A stretch of DNA of 64,000 nt from Dokdonella sp. (GCF_019634775.1 NZ_JAHCAS010000001.1:1364001-1428000), one strand, 5' to 3'. Counted from the first letter of the stretch, positions 12,235 to 21,635 are shown. The notes: generated by a model from the letters alone, not told the origin. Numbers and translations: made by a program.

Positions 12235-14196
12235 TCAGGGCGTCCCTTGCGTCGCCCCGCGGTCGGCGTCGGCTGCCGACGGGCTTGCCAGCGGGTTCGG
12301 CAGGAACGCATCGGAGAAGCAGGCATCGTCGCCGAGGCCGTGCGAGAGGAACTCGGGCACCGCGACCTCGACCATGCGCACCGAGCCGCAGACATAGACC
12401 TCCGAACCGCTCAGATCCGGGTGGTCTTCAAGCAGGGCGGCGTGGACCAGGCCGCGCCGTCCGTTCCAGTCGCCGTCCGCCGGCTCGTCGGACAGCACCG
12501 GCACGAAGCGGAAGTTGGCATGCTCGCGCGCCCAGCGTTCGACCAGATCGATCTGGTACAGGTCGCTGCGCCGGCGCACGCCCCAGTACAGCTGCATCGG
12601 CCGCTGGATGCCGCGCGCGAAAGCATCCTCGACGATGCTCTTGATCGGCGCGAAGCCGGTGGCGCCGGCGATCATCAGGATCGGCCGGTCACCCTCGTGC
12701 AGCACGAAGCGGCCGAACGGGCCTTCGATGCGCAGCACGTCACCAACCTGCATCTCGGTGAACACGTGCGTGGTGAAACGCCCACCCTCGACCAGACGCA
12801 CGTGCACCTCGATCAAGGGATGGTCCGCGCTGCCACTCTCGTGCGGCGGGTTGGCGAACGAGAACGCGCGACGTTGGCCGTCGTCGAGGATGAAGTTGAA
12901 GTACTGGCCGGCGACGAATGGCATCCGTTCGCCGGGGGGCAGCGCCAGCATGAGGCGGATGACGTCGGCGGACAGGCGTTCCATGCTTTCGACCCGCGCG
13001 TCCATGCTGCGCACTGCCACTGCCATGTCAGGGTCGAGCGAGGCGACATCGATCGCGACGACGACATCCTCCAGCGCCGTCGCGCAGCACAGCAAGGTCT
13101 GGCCGCGCGCGCGCATCGATTCGGTCAAGGCGGCCGGCTGGTACGCGCCGTGGTCGACGCGGCCCTGCAGCACGGTGCAGACGCACACGCCACAGCCACC
13201 GTTACGGCAGTCGTAGGGCAGCGCGAGGCCGGCACGCAGGCCGGCATCGAGCAATGTCTCACCGGGATGGGCCGTGGCAGCGTGCGGGCCTGGATGCAAC
13301 TCGATGCGACGCTCGCCGCGGCTGCCGCCGGCCAGACGCAGCCACGGAAGGACAAACAGCAATGCGGTCAGTCCGGCCACGAGCAGCCAGACCGTGCCGA
13401 GCGGCCAGCGATACAGCAGTGGGTACAGCGCGAGGTAGAACCAGTCGAGTTGCAGTGTGTCGACCGCGACGGCGAGATCGGCGACGCCGCCCTGGCTGGT
13501 CACCGGCAGCAGGACGGACAACGCTAGCAGCGCGACGAGCAGGGCAAGTCCGATGCTGCGTGGCGGCAGCGTGCTGGCCTTGGGCACTTTCTGGATGTGC
13601 ACCCACATCAGCAGCAACATCAGCAGCGGACCACCGATGTGGACGAACACGAGCAACGAGAAGAAGCGGTCGGTGACGCTGTCGGCGTAGATAAAATTGC
13701 GCATCAACGCGCCGCCGAAGCCGGGCAGCCAGTCGATCCATTCGAATGTCGCGACCACGGTGAACTGGGCGAGACGGTCCCAAGGCAGCATGAAGCCGTT
13801 GACGCCGCAGATGTATACGAACCAGATCAGTGCGACACCGGTGACCCAGGCAAACCAGCGGTAGCCGTGGATGCGATCAAAGGCGAAGTGCCGCAGCATG
13901 TGCAGCAGCATGACGACGACGATGCCGTCGGAGGCGTAGCGATGCACGCTGCGCATGATGCCGCCGAGCCACCATTGGCGGTGGGTGATCGCCTCGACCG
14001 ATTCGTAGGCGCCGGGGACGGCCGTATCGAAGAACGCGTACAGGTAGAGGCCGCTGGCCGCGACCAGCCAGAACAGATGAAAGGCGATCGCGCCGAGGTG
14101 ATAGAACGGATTCAGCTTGTCGCCGAACGCGCGGTTGAACAGGCCTTCGACGAACATGAAGGCGGCACGCAGCGGTCGTTGCAGCCAGCCGATCAT
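12235..14196 (-). CDS. Cytochrome b6-like / [2Fe-2S] ferredoxin / FAD-NAD(P) reductase fusion
   Basis: 653 residues in three parts. Residues 1-205 match the cytochrome b N-terminal domain of bc1/b6f complexes: the four heme ligands His85, His99, His186 and His200 have almost exactly cytochrome b6 spacing. Two more membrane helices follow (about 212-285). Residues 295-385 form a plant-type ferredoxin with Cys330, Cys335, Cys338 and a fourth Cys at 370/371. Residues 395-620 form an FNR module: RAFSFANP (FAD), [11 protein letters not shown] and YVCGSVRMV (NAD(P)H). The implied path is NAD(P)H to FAD to 2Fe-2S to two b hemes. The ATG overlaps the stop of the upstream oxidase-like gene by four bases, so the two probably form one complex. 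I do not know a named enzyme with this architecture. Confidence 0.88.
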   Translation of the reverse strand: MIGWLQRPLRAAFMFVEGLFNRAFGDKLNPFYHLGAIAFHLFWLVAASGLYLYAFFDTAVPGAYESVEAITHRQWWLGGIMRSVHRYASDGIVVVMLLHMLRHFAFDRIHGYRWFAWVTGVALIWFVYICGVNGFMLPWDRLAQFTVVATFEWIDWLPGFGGALMRNFIYADSVTDRFFSLLVFVHIGGPLLMLLLMWVHIQKVPKASTLPPRSIGLALLVALLALSVLLPVTSQGGVADLAVAVDTLQLDWFYLALYPLLYRWPLGTVWLLVAGLTALLFVLPWLRLAGGSRGERRIELHPGPHAATAHPGETLLDAGLRAGLALPYDCRNGGCGVCVCTVLQGRVDHGAYQPAALTESMRARGQTLLCCATALEDVVVAIDVASLDPDMAVAVRSMDARVESMERLSADVIRLMLALPPGERMPFVAGQYFNFILDDGQRRAFSFANPPHESGSADHPLIEVHVRLVEGGRFTTHVFTEMQVGDVLRIEGPFGRFVLHEGDRPILMIAGATGFAPIKSIVEDAFARGIQRPMQLYWGVRRRSDLYQIDLVERWAREHANFRFVPVLSDEPADGDWNGRRGLVHAALLEDHPDLSGSEVYVCGSVRMVEVAVPEFLSHGLGDDACFSDAFLPNPLASPSAADADRGATQGTP

Positions 14197-15623
14197 GCTG
14201 CCTCCGATGCCGCTGCCGAGCCGCGTGCGGCCCGCAGAACAACGACCACGAACAGCAGTCCGCCGATGATGGCGATCGCGCCGCCGAGTCCCATCAGGCC
14301 CATGCCGGCGATCTCCGATGGCGTGCGCAGAACTTGCTCGGCGCCGGCGACCTTGCGCTGCACGCCGTATCCACCGGACCAGACCAGGCCGACGATGTGC
14401 AGCAACTGGCCGAAACCGTACAGCACCGGCTGCCAGGTGGCGAGCCGCCCGGTCGGTGCGCGGTAGCCGAGCTTCGGCAGCAGCAGGTAGACCAGGCCCA
14501 TCAACGCCAGCGTCACGCCGACGATGCAGCCGTGATAGTGGGCCGGGATCTTGACGTTGTTGCCGGAGATGAAAGCGCCGATCACGCCGCCCGCGGCGAA
14601 CAGCAGCATCGAGCCCAGCAGTGCCGTGCGCAACGGTCCACCTGCCGGCGTGCGCGGCGCATCGCAGCGCAGCAGTGCGACGACGACGGCGAGACCGATC
14701 GGCACGATCGATACGCCACCACCCAGGCGCATTGCCCAGGTATGCAGGTGGCGATGCTCGATCGAGGTGATGTCGTGGGCCAAGTACGCATATGGCGTGA
14801 CGAACACGCAGGCCAGGGCGAGCAGGAACATCAGCACGGTCAGGCGCGGACTGAGCGGCACGCGCGCGCCGAGTGCGCCGGCCAGCCACAGCCAGCCGAC
14901 CAGCATCAGCAGCGTCCAGACGAACTGCAATGCGTGGCCGCCGCCCCAGAACAGGATCTCGAAGTAGGTCAGCGGATCGATCGTGGTCGGCACCAGAACC
15001 AGCGAGCCGATGAACGCCAGCAGCGCGACCGCCGTGGCGACCGCGGCTGCATTGAGACCGAAGTGCAGGGCACCGCCGCCATCGAACCCGGTGCCGAGGC
15101 GCGGCGCCGCCCACATGCTGCGCAAGGCCAGCAGCAGGGTTCCCGCGCCGAACACGGCCAGGCCCCCGAGGAACACCGGGCCGTCGAGCACCGGGATGTA
15201 GTTGGCCATGATCGGTGCGGCGCGGCCGCTGAATGGCGCGAGCACCATCAGTGCGGTGCCGGCCGCGCACAGCATCAGGGCGAGTCGGTTCGCCGCCGGT
15301 GCGCGCGACGAGCCGTTCAAGGTCCACAGCAGACCGGCGAGGGCGACGAACCAGACCAGCACGGAAAGATCGACATGCACGACCAGGGCGACGCGGAAGA
15401 AGTCGGCTACCGGCAGCCACTCGTTGAGCCGCGGCGTGCGCGACAGCACCAGCAGGATCGAGAACAGCCCGGACCCGATCAGGGCGAACATGCCGAGCCA
15501 GAGCCAGGCGCGTGCCTGCCGCCGCAGCTCCCCGGCCGGCAGGTCGAGCTCGTAGCGATGGCCGCGTGGGGGCGTGCGAACCGCGGCTGCAGCGAGCGGC
15601 AGGCTGTCGGGAGTGCTGTTCAT
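14193..15623 (-). CDS. Divergent heme-copper oxidase subunit I-like protein
   Basis: 476 residues with about 12 membrane helices. It keeps His83 in helix II (VVHVDLSVLVW) and the helix X pair His362/His364 (AHYHGCIVG), as expected for low-spin and high-spin hemes. The helix VI copper-ligand region is FWGGGHALQF (His230), with Phe where A/B-family oxidases have the cross-linked Tyr. The helix VII copper dyad is not HH but IEHRHLH (His290, 292, 294). So it belongs to the superfamily near cbb3/NorB-like proteins, but oxygen reductase activity is doubtful. It overlaps both neighbours by four bases. Its likely partner is the cytochrome b/ferredoxin/FNR fusion. Confidence 0.8.
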   Translation of the reverse strand: MNSTPDSLPLAAAAVRTPPRGHRYELDLPAGELRRQARAWLWLGMFALIGSGLFSILLVLSRTPRLNEWLPVADFFRVALVVHVDLSVLVWFVALAGLLWTLNGSSRAPAANRLALMLCAAGTALMVLAPFSGRAAPIMANYIPVLDGPVFLGGLAVFGAGTLLLALRSMWAAPRLGTGFDGGGALHFGLNAAAVATAVALLAFIGSLVLVPTTIDPLTYFEILFWGGGHALQFVWTLLMLVGWLWLAGALGARVPLSPRLTVLMFLLALACVFVTPYAYLAHDITSIEHRHLHTWAMRLGGGVSIVPIGLAVVVALLRCDAPRTPAGGPLRTALLGSMLLFAAGGVIGAFISGNNVKIPAHYHGCIVGVTLALMGLVYLLLPKLGYRAPTGRLATWQPVLYGFGQLLHIVGLVWSGGYGVQRKVAGAEQVLRTPSEIAGMGLMGLGGAIAIIGGLLFVVVVLRAARGSAAASEAA

Positions 15624-16132
15624 CGAATCGTGATCTCGCGCTTGGCGGAGTCGAAATCGATGACGAGGATCTGCGCGGGACGCAGGTTCACGCTCGATTC
15701 GCGTTGATGGTCGAAGCCTTCGCTGCGCGCGCTGTCGCGCATCCGCACGGCGATGTGGTGCTGGCCGGCGGCGACCACGCGCCGCTCGTACATCGATGCG
15801 CTGCCGTCACGCGACAGTCCACCCGGCCGCGCGGTCTGGCGCAGCAGTGGCTGGCCGTCGAGGTCGATTTCGATGGCGAGCGGCGCACGTTCGCGGGGAC
15901 AGCGACGGGGTGCACGCATGGTCGGCGGCAGTTTGGCGAGTTCTTCGGCGCTCGGCTCGACGCAGGCATGCAGGCGCTCGCCGAGATGCACGATGCTGAG
16001 CTTGAGCAGGGCGTCGTCCTTGCCGAGGTGGTGGTACGGCGGCCACTGCGAGAACAGCGCCAGCACGCCGACGAACAGGGCGTACAACAGGCCCTGCAGC
16101 AGCCAGGTGAACGCGCGCGGCAGGGTGCTCAT
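15620..16132 (-). CDS. Membrane-anchored protein of unknown function
   Basis: 170 residues from the ATG at 16132, chosen because it overlaps the SCO stop as ATGA. One N-terminal membrane helix (about 8-28) is followed by a soluble, probably periplasmic part with HLGERLHACVEPSAEEL and a strand-rich C-terminal half with conserved-looking polar residues. Cys and His residues (HACVEP) could bind metal, but nothing proves it. It lies between the SCO and oxidase-like genes and is coupled to both, so a role in assembly or as an extra subunit is inferred. No family recognised. Confidence 0.7.
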   Translation of the reverse strand: MSTLPRAFTWLLQGLLYALFVGVLALFSQWPPYHHLGKDDALLKLSIVHLGERLHACVEPSAEELAKLPPTMRAPRRCPRERAPLAIEIDLDGQPLLRQTARPGGLSRDGSASMYERRVVAAGQHHIAVRMRDSARSEGFDHQRESSVNLRPAQILVIDFDSAKREITIR

Positions 16133-16983
16133 GCGACCTCCGCGGTGGCAGGACGGCGCCTGCGGCTGCGCCACTCGCCGATGACGAAGATCAGGCCGGC
16201 AATGGCGAAGGTCACGCCGCCGGCGATTTCGATGTACAGCGTGTAGTCGGTTCGGTAGGTGCCGGTGATCGGGTCGTACACGGAACAGAGGATGCGCACC
16301 CGACCGAGCAAGTCGGCGAGACTGGTGGTGTCGCTGATCATCGTGCCGGTGACCAGTTGCTTGATCGGCTCGCCGAGTGAATCGGCGGCAAAGCCGTCGC
16401 CATGGACCTGCCGGTAGATGCGTCCGTCGCGATCGAGGATCGTCACCTGCAGGGTGTGGTCGAAGCCGGCCGGTGTCGCCGCAAAACGGAAACCGAAATC
16501 GGCGACCAATGCGTCCACGTCCTCCGCGCGCGGACTGAGGAACTCCCAGTTGCGGTCGTCGATGCGCTGCTGTCGCGCGAAGGCGGCCAGTGCCTGCGGC
16601 GAATCCTCGGGTTGGTTGAAGCCGATGCTGACCACGTTGAACTGGTCGTGGCCGAACCGGTCGCGCATCGCGCGCACGGCAGCGTGCAAGGCGCGCGAGC
16701 TGTTCGGGCAGATCTGGAAGCAGCTCGTATAGATGAAGTTGACCAGCAGCGGCTTGCCGCGGTAGCTCGACAGCGCGACCTCGCGTTCCTGGCGGTCGCG
16801 CAGCACGAAGTCGCCGGGGACCGTGCCGATCGTCGACCGGCTGAACGCGAATGCATCCTCCTGGTCGAGGCCGAACGTCGCGCGCGGCGCCGGCGACGCC
16901 TGTGCAGCCAGCGGGATCGCGAGGCAGGCGAGCAGCAAGGCGAGTAGCCGCGAGCCGCCGTCTGGAGGTTTGCCGCCCTTCAT
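16129..16983 (-). CDS. SCO1/SenC family copper chaperone with C-terminal membrane helix
   Basis: 284 residues with a signal-like N terminus (about 12-30), a thioredoxin-fold SCO domain with the copper-binding CFQIC motif (FIYTSCFQICP) and the conserved His in GFDHTLQVT, and then an added C-terminal membrane helix (about 252-272) with a basic tail. SCO proteins deliver copper to the CuA or CuB sites of heme-copper oxidases. The start codon shares one base with the cyoE stop (TGATG). The C-terminal anchor is not part of the basic SCO fold and may tie it to the complex. Confidence 0.9.
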   Translation of the reverse strand: MKGGKPPDGGSRLLALLLACLAIPLAAQASPAPRATFGLDQEDAFAFSRSTIGTVPGDFVLRDRQEREVALSSYRGKPLLVNFIYTSCFQICPNSSRALHAAVRAMRDRFGHDQFNVVSIGFNQPEDSPQALAAFARQQRIDDRNWEFLSPRAEDVDALVADFGFRFAATPAGFDHTLQVTILDRDGRIYRQVHGDGFAADSLGEPIKQLVTGTMISDTTSLADLLGRVRILCSVYDPITGTYRTDYTLYIEIAGGVTFAIAGLIFVIGEWRSRRRRPATAEVA

Positions 16984-17879
16984 CACATCAGTGCATCGAG
17001 GCCCGCAGCCAGCAGCAGCAGGCTGAGTTGTACCAGCGAGGCAAGGAAGCAGGCGATGGCCGCCGATCGTTGTTCCGGCGCGCGGTTGAGCAGGATCGCC
17101 TTGTACACGAACCAGCCGCCGCCGCCGAGCGCGGCGATGGCGTAGACGATGCCCGCACCGAACAGCAGCGGCAGCAGCGAGGTCAGCACCAGCGCAAGCG
17201 TGGATGCCAGCACGATGCGGGCGGCACGCGGATTGCCCACCACCACCGGCAGCATCGGTACGCCGGCGGCCGCATAGTCCGCCTTGCCGGCGATCGCGAG
17301 CGACCAGAAGTGCGGCGGTGTCCACAGGAACAGCGACAGCGCCAGCAGCAACGGAATCGCCCCCGGCAGCGGATCGACCGCGGCAGCACCCGCGAGCACG
17401 GCGAAACTGCCAGCCAAGCCGCCGATGACGATGTTCCACGCGGTGCGTCGCTTGAGCCAGACGGTGTAGACCACGCCGTAGAAGAACGCACCGAGGAAAA
17501 CGAACAGTGCGCTGACCGGATTGAGCACGATCGACGCCGTGGCCACCGCAGCAACCAGCATCACTGCCATCACGCCCAGCCAGAACGGCGAGGCGACCAG
17601 CGCGCCGGTGACGAAGGCGCGATTGCGTGTGCGCGCCATGAGTTGGTCGCTGGCGCGCTCGTAGTACTGGTTGAACGCGCCGGCGCTGGCCGATGCGGTC
17701 AGCACCGACAACGCCAGCACGAGCCATTGCAGCAGCGACAGCCGTGGGCCCGCCGTGACCATTGCACCAACCAGTGCGGTGACCATGATCAACACGCCGA
17801 TGCGCAGCTTGAACAGGCCGAGCACGTCGCGCGCCCGGCTTGATGAAGCGGTCTGCACGATGCCGGTGGCAGTGGTCAT
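16983..17879 (-). CDS. cyoE: Protoheme IX farnesyltransferase (heme O synthase)
   Basis: 298 residues, multi-pass UbiA-family prenyltransferase that adds a farnesyl group to heme B. Key motifs are NQYYERASDQLMARTRNR (Asp-rich site 1) and YTVWLKRRTAWNIVIGG with SLFLWTPPHFWSLAI. With CtaA encoded on the other strand nearby it could make heme A, so at least one oxidase here probably uses an O- or A-type heme. It lies 46 bases after the subunit I gene. Confidence 0.96.
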   Translation of the reverse strand: MTTATGIVQTASSSRARDVLGLFKLRIGVLIMVTALVGAMVTAGPRLSLLQWLVLALSVLTASASAGAFNQYYERASDQLMARTRNRAFVTGALVASPFWLGVMAVMLVAAVATASIVLNPVSALFVFLGAFFYGVVYTVWLKRRTAWNIVIGGLAGSFAVLAGAAAVDPLPGAIPLLLALSLFLWTPPHFWSLAIAGKADYAAAGVPMLPVVVGNPRAARIVLASTLALVLTSLLPLLFGAGIVYAIAALGGGGWFVYKAILLNRAPEQRSAAIACFLASLVQLSLLLLAAGLDALM

Positions 17880-17925
17880 GGCGGCACTCCCGTTGGTCGG
17901 CGGGGCGATCGATGCATGTCCAGGC

Positions 17926-19665
17926 TCAGCTCAGGCCCCACACCGTCGACAGGTATTTCCAGTTGACGAAGTAGTAGAGGACGAAGGCGACGAGGAACAC
18001 CATCGCCAGCATGAAGGTACCCGGAGCGGCGAAGCCGAGCGAGCCATAGTTCTGCACGGCCGCGGCCGGCGCGGTCGGCGGGATCGGCGTCGGCGCATTG
18101 GCCTGCTTGCCGCTGTCCAGGCGCTTGCCCCACAGCAGCGAGCCGACCGTGATGTAGATGTAGAGCGCGCCGCCGACGATCGCGGCGATGCCGCCGATGC
18201 CGACCATGCCCATCATCAGGTAGGCAGCGCCCGGCCAGTCATAGGCCATGGCCGCACCACTGAACGCCATGTCCCAGTGGCGGCGGGCGACGCCGAGCGT
18301 ACCGGCACCCATCATGACCAGGCAGAAGAAGTACATCGACAGCCCGAACAGATACGGCTGGATCTTGGCGAGCCCCGGATTGATCATCTCGCGCCGGAAC
18401 AACGTGGGGATCAGGTAGTAGGTCAGGGCCATGAACGACAGTGTCGTGCCGACGACGACCGTGGCGTGGAAGTGGCCCGGCACGTAGATCGTGTTGTGGA
18501 TGATCATGTTGAGCTGCTCGGTGCCCATCATCACGCCGGAGATGCCGCCGAGGAAGCCGAAGCCGATCAGTGCGATGAACACGCCCGAGAACACCGGATT
18601 GCCCCACGGTGCCTTGCGCAGCCATTCGAACAGGCCGCGCGTATAGCCCTTCTGCCGCTGCGCAACTTCCATTGCACCCGGGATGGTCAGGCCGTGGATC
18701 ATCGAGGCGAGCACTGCGAAGTACATGAAGTAGCTCGTGTTGACGACCTTCCACTCCGTGCTCATGCCGGGGTCGGCGAGCAGGTGGTGCGCGCTCGCCA
18801 GCTGCAGGAACAGGATGTACAGCAGGAATGCGCCGCGGCTGACGCGCTCGGACATCGGTCGTGCGCCGAACACCACCGCTGCCACGAGATACCAGATCGA
18901 GATGTGCGCGGCCACGTTGATCTGCTGCGAAGAGTGGCCGAACGCCCACCAGACGGTGCGGTAGATCAGCGGATCGACGGCATCGATGATGTTCATCGAC
19001 AGCAGCCAGGTCGGGATCAGGATCGCCGCACCCGAGGCGATCGTGAACACGGCGATGATTGCCGCGGTGATCGCGCCGAACGTGACCAGCGGCACCGAGC
19101 CCTGATAGGTGCGCTCGGCGCGCGCGACCACGAGCGTGCCAAAGAACACGAAGCACGCGATCAGCGCACCGACCGCGAACAGGATCAGGCCGAGGTAGAA
19201 CGACGGTGCCGCCATCATCGGCACGTACGAGGTCATCATCACGCTCGAGCCGCCCTGGTAGACGGCGACGTTGTTGACGACCGCGCCGATCACCATGAGG
19301 GCGAAGGCGAGCCAGGCGATCCGCGGCGTCGCTATCCGGCAGCGCAACAGCGTCGAGGAGCAGAAGTACAGCACCGCGACCTCGAAGAAGATGATCCAGA
19401 ACACGAGCATGTCGAGACCATGCGCGGTCAGCACCTGGTAGAAGGTGTGCGCCTCCAGCCAGTGCACGGCCGGCCAGCGGGTCAGCACGATGCCGATCGC
19501 GAGGATGCCGCCGATCAGCAGGAACACGACGGCGGCGACGGCATTCGCGAGCATCAGGCGCTCGGCCTGGCGCTCGAACTGCAGGCCCGAGCGCGGGCAG
19601 GTGCGGTAGTGGATGTTGCCGGCGGACTTGCCGGCCGGCGGCAGGATGGCTTCAGCGTTTGACAT
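17926..19665 (-). CDS. Heme-copper oxidase subunit I, B-family-like, without the active-site Tyr
   Basis: 579 residues, about 13-14 membrane helices. Ligands seen: His82 (TAHGLDMLVFW), His244 (AFGHSSQQIN), His293/His294 (ASAHHLLADPG), His398/His400 (VPGHFHATVVV). The order and the NMIIHNTIYVPGHFH segment resemble B-family (ba3-type) oxidases. In the helix VI motif HPEVY the Tyr four residues after His is Gln248 here. Loss of that Tyr is a hallmark of heme-copper NO reductase families, so either an NO reductase (an sNOR-like family is plausible) or an unusual oxidase fits. It overlaps the subunit II gene by 14 bases and lies ahead of cyoE and SCO. Confidence 0.9.
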   Translation of the reverse strand: MSNAEAILPPAGKSAGNIHYRTCPRSGLQFERQAERLMLANAVAAVVFLLIGGILAIGIVLTRWPAVHWLEAHTFYQVLTAHGLDMLVFWIIFFEVAVLYFCSSTLLRCRIATPRIAWLAFALMVIGAVVNNVAVYQGGSSVMMTSYVPMMAAPSFYLGLILFAVGALIACFVFFGTLVVARAERTYQGSVPLVTFGAITAAIIAVFTIASGAAILIPTWLLSMNIIDAVDPLIYRTVWWAFGHSSQQINVAAHISIWYLVAAVVFGARPMSERVSRGAFLLYILFLQLASAHHLLADPGMSTEWKVVNTSYFMYFAVLASMIHGLTIPGAMEVAQRQKGYTRGLFEWLRKAPWGNPVFSGVFIALIGFGFLGGISGVMMGTEQLNMIIHNTIYVPGHFHATVVVGTTLSFMALTYYLIPTLFRREMINPGLAKIQPYLFGLSMYFFCLVMMGAGTLGVARRHWDMAFSGAAMAYDWPGAAYLMMGMVGIGGIAAIVGGALYIYITVGSLLWGKRLDSGKQANAPTPIPPTAPAAAVQNYGSLGFAAPGTFMLAMVFLVAFVLYYFVNWKYLSTVWGLS

Positions 19666-20218
19666 CGACCTGCTCCCCGTCGTTCACGTAGATGCGCCCG
19701 ACCATCATGTGATGGCCGAGGCCGCAGAATTCGTTGCAGACCACCGAATAGGTACCGCTCTGGTTCGGCGTCACCGTGACCACATGCTCATAGCCGGGCA
19801 CCATCTGGATGTTGATGTTGTTCGGCTGCAGCGAGAAACCGTGGTTGTAGTCCATCGCCGTCAGGTGCAGGCGATAGGTCTTGCCCTTCTCGAGTTCGAG
19901 GATCGGCCAGAACGCCCACAGTCTCGCCAGCATGTAGACATCACTGCCGGCCGGCGGAGCGACGACCGGCGTCTGCATGTCGGTCTCGGTGCGCACGGTG
20001 TACTTGTCGACCATCGCCTGCGCCTTCTCGGCGAAGGCTTCCGGCGTGGTCTTGTAGGTCTCCGTCGACAGGTTCTGTTTGCCGTAGATGTGCCAGAACA
20101 CCATCATGAAGAACATGATCATGCACCAGACGAATGCGATCGCGATCCAGGTGCCTTCGACGCGATCGAGTGGATGTTTCCACCACAGCCGTTCTGACGG
20201 CGGCAGTATGGCGCTCAT
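19652..20218 (-). CDS. Cytochrome oxidase subunit II with CuA centre
   Basis: 188 residues: one membrane helix (about 23-43) and a cupredoxin domain. The CuA ligands are complete: His in MDYNHGFSL, then CNEFCGLGHHMM giving Cys, Glu, Cys, His and Met in the standard spacing. This is the short, single-helix form found in B-family oxidases. It takes electrons from cytochrome c or a cupredoxin and passes them to subunit I. It is placed between the small subunit and subunit I genes. Confidence 0.94.
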   Translation of the reverse strand: MSAILPPSERLWWKHPLDRVEGTWIAIAFVWCMIMFFMMVFWHIYGKQNLSTETYKTTPEAFAEKAQAMVDKYTVRTETDMQTPVVAPPAGSDVYMLARLWAFWPILELEKGKTYRLHLTAMDYNHGFSLQPNNINIQMVPGYEHVVTVTPNQSGTYSVVCNEFCGLGHHMMVGRIYVNDGEQVDVKR

Positions 20219-20251
20219 CGGAAATCCCCAAAGTTGGTGACGGGTCGGTGA

Positions 20252-20407
20252 CTACTTCGCCAGCGGGATCGTCAGGATGTCGATGACACCCCACAGGATG
20301 TAGAGCACGGTCGGGAACAGCACGCCGATGAACAACAGGAGGAACGGGTTGTCCAGCAGCCGCTGCATGAAGGGGATCGGTTCGTTTTCGTCGTGCGCCT
20401 GGCTCAT
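20252..20407 (-). CDS. Small single-helix oxidase subunit
   Basis: 51 residues from the ATG at 20407 with a GAGGA ribosome site. A short acidic N terminus is followed by one membrane helix (about residues 20-46, FLLLFIGVLFPTVLYILWGV). Resembles subunit IIa/CbaD-type helper peptides of ba3 oxidases in size, topology and position. First gene of the minus-strand oxidase operon, downstream of the ANR-type box at 20466. Confidence 0.75.
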   Translation of the reverse strand: MSQAHDENEPIPFMQRLLDNPFLLLFIGVLFPTVLYILWGVIDILTIPLAK

Positions 20408-20465
20408 GCTTGCGTCCTCGCGGCGGTCTGCCGTGTATTTCCGTTTATTTCGCATCCGCCGGGCC

Positions 20466-20479
20466 TTGATCCAGGTCAA
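20466..20479. promoter_or_regulatory. ANR/FNR/DNR-type box TTGATCCAGGTCAA
   Basis: Matches the TTGAT-N4-ATCAA consensus at 9 of 10 conserved positions. It lies in the divergent spacer, centred about 65 bases from the small-subunit start (minus) and about 92 from ctaA (plus). A class II position on the minus strand would place the transcript start near 20431, leaving a leader of about 24 bases. Suggests control by oxygen limitation (ANR) or NO (DNR). Confidence 0.65.
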
Positions 20480-20564
20480 TATCGATGCGATTGGTTGCGC
20501 GCCAGGCATTGCCGGCCGGCTTTGACACGATGCAACATCGCGGACTCGTCACTGGAGCGAACAG

Positions 20565-21626
20565 GTGCGGACGGACATGCTTGTGGAACGCGGTGTCGAA
20601 GCGGATGCGCGCGCGGTCGGTGTCTGGCTGCTGGCGTGCTGCGTGACCCTGTTCGCCCTCGTCATGCTCGGCGGCGCGACCCGGTTGACCGAGTCGGGCC
20701 TGTCGATCGTCGACTGGCGTCCGGTGACCGGCGTGCTGCCGCCGATCGGTGAGGCGGCCTGGCTGGCCGAGTTCGACCGCTATCGCGACAGCCCGCAGTA
20801 CCAGCAGGTCAATCGCGGCATGTCGCTCGACGAGTTCCGCACGATCTTCTGGTTCGAGTACGGCCATCGGCTGCTCGCGCGCGCGCTCGGCCTGCTGTTC
20901 GCACTGCCGTTGGCCTGGTTCTGGTGGCGCCGACGCATCCCCGCAGGCACGCATGGGCCGCTGCTCGGCATCCTGCTGCTCGGCGCGGCACAGGGATACA
21001 TGGGTTGGTACATGGTCAAGAGTGGCCTGGTCGACATGCCGCGGGTCAGTGCGTACCGGCTCGCCGCACACCTCGGTCTGGCATTGCTGATCTTCGCCGC
21101 GATGCTGCGGCTCGCCCTGCGCCTGCTGCGGCCGCGGCGGACCGCCGCGGACCATGATTCGGCCCTGCGCCGCTTCAGTCGTCTGCTGCTCGCCATGGTG
21201 GCGCTGACCATCCTGTATGGCGCCTTCGTTGCCGGCCAGCGCGCCGGCTATGCCTACAACACGTTTCCACTGATGGCCGGACGCTGGATACCGGAAGGTC
21301 TGCTGGTGCAGGAGCCGCTCTGGCGCAACCTGTTCGAGAACCCGACCTTCCTGCAGTTCGTGCATCGCTGCCTGGCCATTGCCACGCTGGCGATCGTGCT
21401 GGCCGGCTGGGGATCCTGGCGCTTCCGCGTCGCCGACAGCCGCCAGCGCCGCGCGCTCGACCTGTTGCTCGGCGCCGCCCTGCTGCAGGTTTCGCTCGGT
21501 ATCGCCACGTTGCTGCTGTACGTGCCGGTCAGCCTCGGCACCCTGCACCAAGGCGGTGCCGTGCTGCTGCTCAGCGCCGTGCTGCTGCTCGCCCACGAGT
21601 GCGGGCGGCGGCCGACCCTCGGCTGA
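20565..21626 (+). CDS. ctaA: Heme A synthase CtaA/Cox15
   Basis: 353 residues, eight membrane helices in two four-helix halves. Turns heme O into heme A. Heme-ligand histidines are in EYGHRLLAR, RLAAHLGLA, FVHRCLAI and GTLHQGGAV; the long proteobacterial type. A GTG start at 20565 is preferred because GGAG lies 7 bases upstream; an ATG at 20577 is possible. Divergent from the oxidase operon and sharing the ANR-type box region. Confidence 0.95.
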   Translation: MRTDMLVERGVEADARAVGVWLLACCVTLFALVMLGGATRLTESGLSIVDWRPVTGVLPPIGEAAWLAEFDRYRDSPQYQQVNRGMSLDEFRTIFWFEYGHRLLARALGLLFALPLAWFWWRRRIPAGTHGPLLGILLLGAAQGYMGWYMVKSGLVDMPRVSAYRLAAHLGLALLIFAAMLRLALRLLRPRRTAADHDSALRRFSRLLLAMVALTILYGAFVAGQRAGYAYNTFPLMAGRWIPEGLLVQEPLWRNLFENPTFLQFVHRCLAIATLAIVLAGWGSWRFRVADSRQRRALDLLLGAALLQVSLGIATLLLYVPVSLGTLHQGGAVLLLSAVLLLAHECGRRPTLG

Positions 21627-21635
21627 CGCCGCCGC

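Noticed and set aside
14197..15420. N-terminal extension of the cytochrome b fusion ORF
   Set aside because: Out-of-frame overlap with the oxidase-like gene; the cytochrome b domain starts at 14196.
17671..19662. 663-residue plus-strand ORF over the oxidase genes
   Set aside because: Shadow; His/Arg/Asp-rich and without ribosome site.
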